Assembly (NCBI GenBank): GCA_014706295.1
Contig: JACSVZ010000011.1
Coordinates: 7,116,163-7,180,162 of the forward strand
Origin: Lycocorax pyrrhopterus obiensis
Lineage: Eukaryota > Chordata > Aves > Passeriformes > Paradisaeidae
Reading direction: 5' to 3'
DNA: 64,000 nt
Part shown: positions 10,001-20,800 of the stretch, piece after piece
Numbering within the stretch: position 1 is the first letter of the stretch
Layout: the number at the start of each line of letters is the position of its first letter
Program-made: the position numbers and the translations under genes
Notes under the pieces: generated by a model
Seen by the model: the letters and a program-made list of their open reading frames with translations, nothing else
What the model was told of the DNA's origin: nothing
Database searches by the model: none

Positions 10001-13000
10001 CCTTTATTTTTCCAGTCAGCTCTCGTCTCTATACACAGTAAGCAAAGTATTAGGGCACATGGACTGTAAAATTTCAGTACTAAGTGCCACAAGCAGATGC
10101 ACTTGGCTTAAAATATTAAGCTTCTCAGCTTAGACCACCTTTCTGTGAAACAAAGCATAACATTATGATGCAGTTGAAACTACAAAATATGTAGGTTAGG
10201 CACATAAAATGTTGAAGACAACATCATTTATGAAATGTTTCGACAAGTCACAAAATACAGCTCTTTGTAGCTTGAGTGTTGTGACAAAATCATCCACAAG
10301 GTGATGTTACTACTCTGCCAGCTGCAGAAGGCCTAAAAAGAAATCATATGAAGTGCTGAACCTGTTCCCCCCAAACAGAACCAATTCAGCCAAAGATATC
10401 TTAATTTGAAGAAGTGAAAAATTCAACTTTAGATTCCCATTTTTAACCTACGACTGTCCTTGGATATCAGGAGATGCAAAAAGACAAATAGTTCCTAAAC
10501 CAGCAACATCTTGGGTTTTTACTTTAACACAAGAGTAATAGCATAAGTAATATTCACGTCTAAGTGTTTTAAAAGATGATCAGTCCCTAGGACTTGAGCT
10601 TCTAGGCTGCTTTTCAGTACATTAAACACTGTAAACCTTGCTGCTGTTCTGAGTGAAATGATTTCTCCATGCTGCCACCAGAGTGAGATGCAGCTGACTG
10701 GGTAAGGGCAGAACTGTCCTGGATAAGTTCCTCCTGAGATTTAAGCAGGAGTCTGGATCCAAGCAGGCACATTTAGTAACAGAGCAGAGCCTGGCCTACC
10801 TTCTCCATTGCAGTCAGAGCACACGGACTGCATCTGCTGCACCATTCCCGGAGCCAGCTGCCGGATCATGATGCGCACACCCCGGCCCCGGCAGGCGTTG
10901 CACTTCTGAACAGAGCCAGCCTTCCCTCCCTGCCTGCAGCACAAAGCACCAGTTGCATGAAAAGGAAGTTCTTCAGAAAGGTACAGCCAGAACCCCCCTC
11001 CAGCAGTAGGTTAACATGCCTACATGCCCAACCGCACTGCCAATTACAGTTAGGTTCTCTGCTCTCCCACCCTTCCCCCACACAAAGCCCTTGAATAGTT
11101 CAGTTCCATCAACAGCATCATTCAAGTTCAACAATTTGCTGGTCTGAAAGCAGGCTCCAGTAAGTCAAATACTGATAAAGATCTGACACAGGAGATCCTT
11201 CATTACACTATGTGCCAGCAAAGCAATCAGAGAACTCAAAAATACAAACTTACCCATTACATGCACTACAAAGGACATTCTTGCTAAGTTGTAGTTTAGT
11301 TGTCTTTCCATTATACAGATCTTCTAAAGAAACTCTACAAAACAAAGCATTTCTCCTGGGTTATCATGTAACAACTTACTTTCCCCATGTAATTAAAATA
11401 CTTGCCTAGGACAAATGAAAAAAAAAAAAAACAAACCAAAAACAACCAACCCAGACATTCCTAAAAACACTACACCTGCAATCAAAATAAGATTTTAAAG
11501 TACCATTTTGGCTTTCACGAAGAGTTACTGAAAAAAAACCTCCATACATATCATTATCCTTGTAAAGCTGAACATAGTTTCAGAGAAAAGCTGTAATTTA
11601 ATCAGAAGAAACCACGTAGGATTGGTTGTGTTTCTCAATAGGAAACAAGCTTATCTAGAATTTTACGTGTTATTATACAGTCATAACTAATTATTATTTT
11701 TAGTTCTACCAGACAGGTGAGAAACAAACCTCTGTAAACAGTCCAGACAATATTTATGGCACACATACGTAAGAACACACATAGAATACTTACTACTGTA
11801 TTGGACTTTCTACACAAGGGAGTTTAGTGGGGAGGGGTTAGCATGTCCCCAAGGCCCCTTAATTTTTTAGTGTTTCTCCTAAAAGGGTTTGTTAGTGGAC
11901 AGAAATTTCAGCTCAATGTATTGAGAAAAGGTTGCCTGGCATCAGTATTTACAAATAACAACAAAATCAAAGCTTATTAATAAAATACTATACAGTATTA
12001 GCTACTAAACTAAGCAAGCATGTGAAATTAAACAGATTTCACCAAGCATGGTTTGCCAACAACAGGAAAGATGTTGCTTAACTGCAGTTCTTAAATGGAC
12101 CTGCTCAGCAGGCAAAAAGCCAGCTATGACTGCAAGAAGGGATCTCCAAAACACAATTAGGTGTGATATTCAAGAATGGCTTTGACAAAATACCAAAACC
12201 AAAGCCACCACACACACTTTTCCATTAATTAAGAGGTTCAACCATAGCTCCAGCTGGCATTGCCCTATGAATTCAAGTCTTTCCAGAGCACCTCCACTTT
12301 CCCAAGAATCTGCCTAGTGAGTAATACTTGGCTGTTGAAGGCTTTTCCAGTTTAGAACTACCAAGCATAACTAAGGAGCAAAACAAAGAAAATAAAGCTA
12401 ACGAAGCACATAATTCAAATAACCTGGCAAAGTGTTTGGTAGTCTCTAGATTAACCAACCAAGGAAAGTAACTCTAGATGACTGGTCCCTGGCTCTACAC
12501 ACAACATGCAGGTCTAAAGAGTAGTGCAGACTGCAGAGGATCTCAGCTGAGACGTGTATCAAGAATAGAAACCAGCAGAGTCAAGTACTGACCAGGAAAG
12601 CTTCAAAGTACAAGTTGCAGCATCAAGGTACTCACTTGAGTGGATGCATCATATCTTCTCCTCTTCTTCTACCATTGCGACTTCTACTCTGGCCACCCAT
12701 GAAATTGAACAATCCACCACCAAAGATATGGGAGAAAATATCGTCCATTCCACTGCTTCCACTCCCTTCTCGGAGCCCTTGCTCTCCATATCTATCATAC
12801 AGCTCACGTTTTTCGGGATTTGACAATACTTCATAGGCAAAGCTTATTTCTTTGAACTAGAAGAGGAACACAGTCAAAACGGTGCATGGTAATTTAGAAC
12901 TTCAAGGCAGCATTTTATGAGTTTCTCCCCCTGCATGAACACCTATCAATTAAGAAGGTATACAACAAAACACTTTTCCATCCTCAATCTAACATAACAT

Positions 13001-16000
13001 TTTCTTAACAAGACTTTTAAGTCAGACTTTGGCTTAGTTATGCTATATCTTACCATAAAATAAGACATTTTACTGCAAAACTTGGTTGGCTTTGTTCTTT
13101 ACTAGCATAAGACAGATTTCTTACAAATAAAAAAAAAACACAACTGAAGAAAACCGCCAACTACATAACACTGCAGAAGCCAAAAGGCAGAATACCCAAC
13201 ACTTACATACTAACGGCAAAGACTTCAAGATGTTGGGCACTTAAAATACACTAACAATTAAGTAACTTACTGAAATGTATATTCATGTATTTGGCTCTAT
13301 GGCAAATTAGTATCTTTTCAGTCATCTCACCTCTAAGCAGCAGCCATCAGAACTTCAATTTTGTTAAAGATAATCAGCTGAGTCAACTTAATTGACAATT
13401 TTTAAATTGCTTTTAGCATAACAAATCTAATTCAACCTTCCCACATATGTAATTTGTTTTATGCTGCAGCAGTTTTAAGAACCTCTACACATACATTTTT
13501 CCATGTTGGAAAAACCTGAAAAACTGACAATCTTTTTCAAATTCCTATGTAGAGGCCAATGCCAGCTGCCATTATCACAGCAAATGAGAGGCAGTTTTTT
13601 CCTCAGCATTACCTTTTCAACCAATTTGACTCAGCCAACTGCTGCATTTTGTCACCAGGCACACTGGCAGATTTTGAGACTGGGAAGAAGTTGACAAGAC
13701 AAGGCTCCCTATCACAGCTGGTATTTTTGAACAACTTGAACAGCAAGCACTCAACACCTGTATTCAGTTCCTTAGATGCTACTGTAATAGCAAACTTAAG
13801 ACATTTTAAAAAAAAGATGAGTAAGTCTTTCTTACTTTGTCCCCTGCATTTGGATTCTTATCAGGATGGTATTCCTTGGCCAGTTTTCTATATGCCTAGT
13901 TGAAAGAGGTAGAAAATTAGTTTAAATTTTCATTAATTAGGTTTTTTTTTCCTGAGAAACTCAAGTAGTGTCCCCAGGAAGAAAGAAAATCTAATAAAGC
14001 AAAGTGAAAATATTATAGTGTTTCAAAGTCACTCATACATTGATCCGACCTAAAAAAATTTTGACTTTGCTGCATGCATAAATTAACTACGCTTGTATTT
14101 AAGCGCAGCTATGGCGCACAATAGCTAGAACTAGTTTTTCTGCTTATCCTCATTAACTTAGAGGGAGAATCCCATTTGACTTTCATTAAAATGACTTACT
14201 CTTTAGAACCCACTCAAACCCTACACCACAACAGCAAATTTGAACCCATCTGTATTTGCCCTCAATCACAGCAGTACAGGAACAACAAAATGGCTGCCTC
14301 AGCTTCCCATCCAACCCTACAACCACTCCTCACAACAATCATTGCGTTCTTTCCTACCTATCACTAATGGAAGAGTTCGCCTCACGTTGAGCTGAGTATA
14401 TGAGTTACATGTGCAAAAATGTACATAGCACTGCTTTTATTCAACTTCATTGTTGTAAATCAGTAGGAGGAGTAAGTACAGACAAATACCCAGAAGGGAC
14501 TTTCCAGAATGCTTTTTTCTGCCCAGCACTTTGACATTCAGGACCATCACTGGTTCTTCAGCAGCCCTTCTTCCGTTCTGCTTAAACTTGTGAGGATCAA
14601 AGCAAACAACACAGCAGGCAGAGACTTTTCCTACCACTGGAGTTAATGACAGTAAAAACCTCAACCCTTCCTCCACTCCACCTCAACACCCCTCAGAAAC
14701 AATCAGGGGACAGATATTAACAAATTACAGTGCATACAGTATTTTATTTTCCAAATTACACCTATTAAAAAAGCTACAGTGATGCACCTGCAAAAAACTT
14801 GAAGTATCAGTACTTGGAGAGGATTTTTCAAAGACTTTATTTCTGAATAACTGAGCACCTACACTAACTCTTTAGAATTACAATGTTAAGAACTTTGCAC
14901 ACAAAGCTTTACAGAAATCAGTTTAACTTTTGAACAAGTAAACTTCCTTTTTTTTACATCCATACAATTACTTCTCATTACTGATTTTATCTTGAAGCAC
15001 TCTGCACTTTTGCATGCAACCAAGACATGATAAAGAACTAATGAAATAAAAACAATGTTGATATTACAGGCTTAATATTCTACAGCACAGTAAGTGTAAA
15101 AAACAAAAATCATCCATCTTACTGAACAAATCACCCAGCGGGAACAAAGCATAATCTTCCACAAACCTTTGTTAATGGATTTTCTGTTACATATATTTTC
15201 TGCTATAATGGATCTGTTATAATGGGTTTTCCCCATATATTTTAAGGGGTCCAACCAAGAAAAAACCAAAACACCACTGAACTGATAACCTAAGTAACAT
15301 TATCTAATCAGGAAAAAAGGAGCTTGCAGTGGTGATCTTTAAAAAGAGAAAGCCCTCACATTTTGGCTGATAACAGCATTCCAGGCCAGAGCAATTCTTA
15401 CAACTACCCATGGCTCTAAAGGAAGCCACCACTATTTATTTCATCAGAACCAGATCCAGAATCAAGGTCTACACTGGCAACATACATAACTTCAGTAAAA
15501 GTTTATTTGGCCACTGTTAAAGCCTCAGCCCCTTTTGCCTAAGATATCACTGATTCATTTTTACTTTTTCTATGCTGTTATATAGGTTAAAATACCAGAT
15601 TTTACAGCAGCCATGAAACCTCTCAATGACAATAACATATACACGAACTCCTTGCTGTTGCAGACAGTTGGAAACTTCACACTCCATAATTAATCTAATA
15701 TGTGGTAATTAATATTGGGTGGTGCAGGGTATCCTAGTAGAAAACTGCTCTGGTTTTCATTCTTACAGGACATAGATAGCTTTAAGCAAACTCTGTAAGA
15801 AAATAAATTATTATGGTGGACAGTGCTGTATACAAAACACAACCTTCTCACCGCCTGCCTTCCATCTCCAGCACAATTTCAACACTGCAATTGCCTATCC
15901 CTGCACAAATTAGGCTGCCGCGTGCATGACGGGTAAGGCGCAGTTGTTGGTGCCAGCACCACCCACCCGCGGAAGCCACTGCTAGTGAACCGTCTGGTTC

Positions 16001-16041
16001 ATTCTCCTCCCTCACGTGTAAACGGTCATTAAGGCCTTCAC

Positions 16042-16083
<42 letters not shown>

Positions 16084-16713
16084 GCTTTATACTGAAATTG
16101 CTATAGTGACAACCTAGCTCCAAGTTTTCACCTCTCCTCTTTGTTTACCTCGCCTTGGCGCTTTCGGCCTGGGAGGAATCGCATCTACAAGCGACACCGA
16201 ATCCTCCCAAGGCCTGCACGTGGGGCAGACAATGGCACCGGTGAGGATCCACCCGCAGGGATTCTCACCCCCAAAAACCCCTTGCGGCCGCGCACGGCGC
16301 GGTGCCGCGGGGGCGGGACGATCCGCGTCCCGCCCGCGCCCGGAGCCCACGCGGGACGCGCCAGGACAGGGACGCGGCGAGCGCGGCCGGGCCTCGCCGC
16401 CCCCTCCTCCTGCCGGGCCCTTGCCCTGCCCGTGGCCTCCTCCGACCGCCCGGGCGCGGCCTACTGGGCACCGCGCCGCGCCCGCACCGCAGGCCTCGGC
16501 CCCGCCGCCCGCGGGCTGCCCCCCGCGCCTCCCTCGGCCCCGCTCCCCTCGCCGCCCGCCCGCGGGGTTCTGCCCGGCCGGGCCCACCCCCCCCCCCCCC
16601 CACCCCAGCGCCCGGCCTCCGCCCCTCCGCCGCACCTTCTTGAGTTCATTGTCGGAGGCGCCGGGCGGCACGCCCAGGATGTCGTAGAGCTTCGTGTCGG
16701 CCACGTTGGCCAT
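6839..16713 (-). CDS. DNAJA2: DnaJ homolog subfamily A member 2 (class A Hsp40 co-chaperone), complete
   Basis: Nine coding exons on the minus strand join into 1233 nt, or 410 residues plus stop: 16636-16713, 13836-13895, 12636-12856, 11254-11334, 10800-10933, 9402-9598, 7831-7975, 7529-7656 and 6839-7027. Every junction has GT/AG and matching phase. Domains in order are the J domain (residues about 1-70, HPD at 36-38), a Gly/Phe-rich linker (about 75-115), a cysteine-rich zinc domain with four CxxC repeats (C142-C145, C158-C161, C185-C188, C201-C204), two beta-barrel substrate-binding domains (about 210-345), a C-terminal dimerization region and a CAHQ farnesylation box. The protein delivers clients to cytosolic Hsc70/Hsp70 and stimulates its ATPase; farnesylation tethers a fraction to membranes. 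Human DNAJA2 has 412 residues, and the small difference lies in the Gly/Ser linker and the C-terminal serine run. The promoter is a CpG island, fitting broad expression. Confidence 0.97.
7529..7656 (-). CDS. DNAJA2: DNAJA2 exon 8
   Basis: A split glycine is followed by [20 protein letters not shown] and ends WISPEKLS, matching the family sequence closely. The acceptor is TTGAATTCCAG and the donor is GTAAGT. Confidence 0.97.
7831..7975 (-). CDS. DNAJA2: DNAJA2 exon 7
   Basis: It has 48 codons starting [20 protein letters not shown] and ending PPGKVIEP plus a split glycine. This is part of the C-terminal substrate-binding domain. Both splice sites are canonical. Confidence 0.97.
9402..9598 (-). 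CDS. DNAJA2: DNAJA2 exon 6 (fourth zinc repeat, substrate-binding barrel)
   Basis: It begins with a split glycine, then [20 protein letters not shown], closing the zinc domain (C201, C204). It then runs through [20 protein letters not shown] to LLLQEKENE in the substrate-binding domains. The donor is GTAATG. Confidence 0.97.
10800..10933 (-). CDS. DNAJA2: DNAJA2 exon 5 (second and third zinc repeats)
   Basis: It encodes [20 protein letters not shown] and continues to [12 protein letters not shown], with cysteines 158, 161, 185 and 188. This exon is clearly more GC-rich than its intronic surroundings. The donor is GTAGGC, weaker than consensus. Confidence 0.96.
11254..11334 (-). CDS. DNAJA2: DNAJA2 exon 4 (first zinc CxxC repeat)
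   Basis: It encodes [20 protein letters not shown] followed by LCSACN, giving the first zinc-binding repeat (C142, C145). The acceptor was set at TTTTGTAG (11335-11337 on +). A later TTTAG would lose VSLE and break the frame. Confidence 0.93.
12636..12856 (-). CDS. DNAJA2: DNAJA2 exon 3 (J domain helices III-IV and G/F linker)
   Basis: It covers [20 protein letters not shown], then [20 protein letters not shown] and the IFGGG linker, to HPLK. The linker reads SGSSGMDD, where human has a slightly longer glycine run. The acceptor is CTTCTAG and the donor is GTGAGT. Confidence 0.96.
13836..13895 (-). CDS. DNAJA2: DNAJA2 exon 2 (J domain helix II and HPD loop)
   Basis: It has 20 codons, [23 protein letters not shown] (residues 36-38) is the tripeptide that J proteins need to trigger Hsp70 ATP hydrolysis, and it is intact. 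The acceptor is TTTCAACTAG and the donor is GTAAGA. Phase is 0 on both sides. Confidence 0.97.
15834..16081 (+). mobile_element. Probable polyA-tailed retroposed insert flanked by a target-site duplication
   Basis: About 209 bp of moderately GC-rich sequence ends in an uninterrupted run of 39 A (16043-16081). The 12 bases just before it (AGTGCTGTATAC, 15822-15833) recur right after the tail (AGTGCTTTATAC, 16081-16092), differing at one position. A polyA tail with matching direct repeats is the mark of target-primed retroposition. I do not recognise the inserted sequence as a known SINE, tRNA or mRNA end, and it has no AATAAA just upstream of the tail. It could instead be the shoulder of the CpG island next to an A-microsatellite. 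Confidence 0.5.
16043..16081 (+). repeat. Homopolymer run of 39 A
   Basis: An uninterrupted A run in DNAJA2 intron 1 (T run on the sense strand). It is probably the tail of the insert described above, and its length is likely to vary between individuals or assemblies. Confidence 0.95.
16587..16601. repeat. Homopolymer run of 15 C (15 G on DNAJA2 sense strand)
   Basis: It lies 35 to 49 bases inside intron 1 from the exon 1 donor and is surrounded by further G runs on the minus strand. It is a likely sequencing-error and length-variation site. Confidence 0.95.
16636..16713 (-). CDS. DNAJA2: DNAJA2 exon 1 (initiator ATG, start of J domain)
   Basis: The ATG is at 16713-16711 on the minus strand, followed by [20 protein letters not shown] and DNELKK, the conserved start of the protein (26 codons). 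The donor is GTGCGG at 16635-16630. Longer open frames upstream of the ATG are GC-rich readthrough, so this ATG is preferred. Confidence 0.96.
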
Positions 16714-17029
16714 GGCGGGGCGGCGGCGAGGCCGAGTGGGGCCGGGCGGGCCGAGGGCGGCGCGGGCAGGGCCGAGACCGGCGGCAGGACACGGACACGG
16801 ACCGGCCGCGACGTCACCGCGCACGCGCTGCGTCACCCCGCCGCGACGCGCGAGGCGCGCGGCCCCGCCCCCGCGGCCCCCCCTGACCCAGTTCCGGCTC
16901 GGCGCGGCAGGGGGCGCTGTGCGCAGGAGCTGTGAGGGCATAGGCGGGGCTGCGGAGCGGGGACCGCGACACGGGCAGGGCGCCGGGAACAGCGTCCTCA
17001 GCTGTCCGTCCTGTTACTGCACACAGTCA

Positions 17030-17880
17030 GCGGGGTTGGAGAAGACCTCTGAGATCGTCCAGTCCAACGTATGACCGAACACTTCCATGTCAACCAGACC
17101 GTGGTACTGAGTGCCCTATCCAGTGTCCAGTCTTAAACACCCCCAGGGACGGTGACTCCACCACCGTCCCTGGGCAGCCCGTTCCAATATCTAACCACTC
17201 TTTCTGTGAAGAAATTCTTACCTTATGTCCAACCTGACCGTCCCCCAGTGCAGCTTAAGGCTGTTCTCTCGTCCTGTCACTGCCTGAGAGAAGAGCCCGA
17301 GTCCCACGTGGCTACACCCTCCTTTCAGGGCATTGTAGAGAGTAATAAGTTCACCCCTGAGCTTCCTTTTCTCCAGGCTGAGCCCCCCAGCACCTTCAGC
17401 TGCTCCTCATCAGACCTGTACTCCAGATTCTTTCCCAGCTCCATTGCCCATTCTTTGGACTCGTTTCAGCATCTCAATGTCCTTCCAGAATTGAGGGGTC
17501 CAGAACTGGACACAGAACTCAAGGTGTGGCCTCACCAGTGCCCAGTACACTGGGACAATCACTGCCCTGGTCCTGCTGGCCACCATATCACTGATACAGG
17601 CCAATGCCATTGGCATTCTTGGCCACCTGGGCACACCTGGCTCATGTTCAGCCTTTGTTGACCAGCATTTCCAGGTCCTTTTCCACCAGACACTTCCCAG
17701 CCACTCTGCCCCAGCCTGGAGTGCCGCAGGGTGTTACTGTGCCCAAAGGGTAGGACTGGCACTTTGTCTTGTTGAACCTCACACTGTTGGTCTCGGCCTG
17801 GAATTTCAAACCTGAAATGCCACTGTCTATGCACACATGTCCCCCGAGTCCCCTGCTCCTGCCTCCCCAAGTGTCTCACT
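17030..17880 (-). mobile_element. Degenerate CR1 LINE, 3' portion, reverse orientation
   Basis: At about 17033-17068 the plus strand reads GGTTGGAGAAGACCTCTGAG and on to GTCCAGTCCAAC, the reverse complement of the conserved CR1 3' end. On the minus strand, decayed reverse-transcriptase C-terminal sequence is legible across frameshifts: [26 protein letters not shown], then [14 protein letters not shown] and [11 protein letters not shown]. The copy is truncated at its 5' end, as most CR1 copies are, and has no intact ORF. It sits directly against the upstream side of the DNAJA2 CpG island. CR1 is a non-LTR retrotransposon abundant in birds. Confidence 0.9.
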
Positions 17881-20800
17881 GAGGTGAACAGGGCACCTGC
17901 ACACCAACCTGCTGCCTGCCCTCAGGCACCAGTGAGTGTTCCTTTAAGGACATATTGCTAAGTAGTTATAAATAGCACTGGTACCCATCTGCTCTGGTTT
18001 TGCGCTTTGCTCCACTGCTGGGATCTGAAGCACCAGTTGCTGTGCGGGGCCCAGAGTGACTCACAAAGCGCACCAGCCCTAAGGCCTCAGCTGGGCACCA
18101 CTCTTAGCAGGCAAATAAAAAGCTGGGTTGTGTTTAATTAGATGTTTGTCTCTTAAAGTTGGGCTAGGAGAGCAGCCATTGAGCTCTGTCTCAGCTATAG
18201 TCTCTTGGTCATTACCTCGTTGTTAGGTAGGGGCTGCTGGACGGCTCTAAGAGCTGCGGTAGGTGTGTGGCTGAGGGTGATGACATGGGGTCTGTATAAG
18301 GGCAAACCCCAAAAACTAGCTTCTTGGCTTCTCTGTGGGTAAGCCCAGATTGTGCCTCAGAGAGGGTGCTCCCTCAGGAAGAGGTGAGCAAGGCTGAGGC
18401 CTGAGGAGAGGCTGCTGGGAAAAGATTACTGGCCTGACATGTGAGAGAGAGCAAGAAAAGGCCCTTTGAAAAGATTGTTGGGTTTGTGGCATAGAAATAT
18501 AGAAATTTGAATATGTCCCTTGCCTAAGGGGAACAGATCTGAGTGCCTGAAGGCTCCTTTCCTCTTTGTCTGTAGGGGTATCCTTCATCTTGACACAGTT
18601 CCTTGACACAGCCTGTGGTCACAGTGGCTGGATTGGGAAGTACCATCTGCTGGTGGCATCTTTGCTGCTTCTTGGGCGGGTGTTTATGGGGCCCTAAATT
18701 TCATCATTGTGTTTATTTGGCCTGTAATGATCTGGTTCAGTAGATGATGGTAATACCTGCCTCCAGTGTAGCAGGTGTTCCAGCAGTCAAGAGCTTCAAA
18801 AGAAAATGAAGACTAGTTTTGGAGGGAGAAAAAGAGTGGCAGGGCAGAGAATGGCTGCTGGAAAGACAGTCCTATGGACTGTAATTATTAGTCTGGTTCA
18901 GAGATGCACAGAAAGAAAGAAAAGCCCTTGTAAGGAGAGGTATTTTTCTTTGGTGTTTTTGGAGGCTGCCTATACAGCCTTTGGGAATTTCATGGTTTAA
19001 TTTATGTAGCTAAACCCAGTAAGGCTTCATGATTTGGTTTACCTGTGTATTACTTTACTTGGCTTCATCTTTCATTTTGGTAAGGCTAAATTTATCTACT
19101 CTAAGAACTGTCTGCCATGCATACCTGGCTGGACTATTTTGGATTGTATTTACTTACAGATTAATATGTTTCTAGAGAAGATTTTTTGTGTGTTTTTGTC
19201 AGAGAGGTTTTTTTTTTTAGGGAGCAGTCAGGTAGGAAGAAAAGTTAGGAGTGTGTGGAGGAGTGCTTCTTTGCCTTGCAGGTCAGATTTGCATTTTTAG
19301 GTGTTAAGGAGAATCAGCAGGACTGATATAAGCAGTATTTGACATAGAAGGAATGTTTAGCATATCATAGCATTTATATGTTTTCTTTGCATTAAAAAAA
19401 AAAAATCTAAAGCTTTAAGAAGGCGTGTTTGCACAAACCAGTGGGGTGCCATTCTTATCTATGCCTACAGGGAGGAAGTTCACTAGAAGTATGAGTCAGT
19501 CCAGACTTACCTGTCCTGGGAGCTGAGTGGCTTCTGAAGCCACTTGGCTTCTTGAGGCCATGTTGGCAGCCAGACTGTGAGCCAGGATTGATGGAGTGTG
19601 GGGGTGGGAGGTGAGCTCAGGGTATCAGCTGCAGCACAAGCCAAGGAGGCAGAAGGAGGAGTTTAGAAGCAGTGTTTGCATACTTTCTTCTTCCCTGCCA
19701 GAACAGCGTTGTTACTACAGGTCTGGTTTATATCTTGCACAATCAAACTAGGTAATAAATAATAAGAAAAGTCCTCTGGGATGAAACATTGCATTTTATT
19801 TTTAAGTGGAGCTGAAGAATCACAAGATAGGATGATTAGCTTTATATTAAATTCAAATGTAGATAAAGAGCAAGGTGATGTTTCTTCTTCCTGCACGCTA
19901 CTTTTACCATAGACTTGTAAGCTGTATTGACAGAACATGTTAGACACACAGCTGGCCATATCTCACCATTTAAATTGCTTCCAAAATATATTCAAATTGA
20001 GACTTTCCTTGGAGTCCAAAAATGTGTCCTCCTTTGCTTCTTTTGGTATCACTTGCACATTCTTTGTTTTCTTTGTATGTCTTTTTCATTTTTTAAATCG
20101 TTTTATTCTTCTTTCAGATAAGAACTTTTCATTTAGTTCTAATGTTATTATTATCACACAAAATGATAAAAAGCAGTTGGTATATGAAGGTCTGTTTGTT
20201 TCTAAATAGACTGCACAATTCTCAGCTCTGAGGTATTGTTTTAGTCTTACATAGGCACCTATGTAAAAGGGACTATTCAAATTCAGTTATTGTTTCAGAC
20301 CTTTTTTTGCATTCTTTATGTAAAACAAATTTAATTTCTTTTGTAAAATGAAGCATTTTACGATGCTTTGTTAGAAATCAAATTAACATTGATTATGTTT
20401 ATCACTGGAAAATTGGAAAGAGATCAATTTCATGTTACTACAAATGAAATAACCCCTGTTCAGGCTTATTTATGAAATTATTTATGTATTCAACATGGTC
20501 TCAACATGAAAATATGACCAGGCATCCCTAACTCCTGCTTTAACACTAAACAATCAAATTTAAATTAAAAAAAAGGTGTTCTGTTTAAATACTGCTGAAG
20601 AATGCAGTTACACTGCAAAAAAAAAAATTGCAGAGCCTTTATGGCCATTGCTTTGAAATGTTTTTGGTATCAGCTTTCATCAGATAAGGCAGTTAGTGTA
20701 TCATGCACACCATCTGATTTCTAGAACTTTTCAGCAACAGCAAGCAAGCCAGTAAAGAGCAAAGAAAGGACATGAAATTGGTAGAGAATTTTAGGACTCC

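Larger units (their letters stand above)
7028..13835 (-). other. DNAJA2: DNAJA2 introns 2-8
   Basis: AT-rich introns separate exons 2-9; the larger ones are 7976-9401, 9599-10799, 11335-12635 and 12857-13835. Plus-strand ORFs here (for example 7619-8098) overlap real minus-strand exons and are shadows. No snoRNA, miRNA or mobile element was recognised by eye, though small intron-encoded RNAs cannot be excluded. Confidence 0.6.
13896..16635 (-). other. DNAJA2: DNAJA2 intron 1
   Basis: The longest DNAJA2 intron. From 13896 to about 15820 it is AT-rich and featureless. At 15834-16081 it holds a probable retroposed insert with a 39-A run. From about 16140 to 16635 it lies inside the CpG island and carries long G runs on the sense strand. 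Confidence 0.7.
16140..17010. promoter_or_regulatory. DNAJA2: CpG island and promoter of DNAJA2
   Basis: About 870 bp of very GC- and CpG-rich sequence in an otherwise AT-rich window, spanning DNAJA2 exon 1. No TATA box is evident near the likely start. Visible motifs upstream of the ATG are a GC box (CCCCGCCCCC, near 16864-16873), an ETS-type TTCCGG (16892-16897) and two CRE-like elements, ACGTCA (16811-16816) and GCGTCA (16830-16835). Transcription probably begins around 16750-16900 and leaves a short GC-rich 5' UTR. Such islands often also fire on the opposite strand, which would produce a divergent transcript to the right. Confidence 0.88.

Noticed and set aside
11254..11323. Alternative DNAJA2 exon 4 acceptor at TTTAG inside the exon
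   Set aside because: It would drop VSLE and break phase with exon 3; the upstream TTTTGTAG restores the family sequence exactly.
16114..16941. 275-codon minus-strand ORF, with similar long ORFs on the plus strand (264 and 155 codons)
   Set aside because: They all lie in the CpG island, where stop codons are scarce. The real coding part is only exon 1 of DNAJA2 (16636-16713); the rest is promoter and intron.
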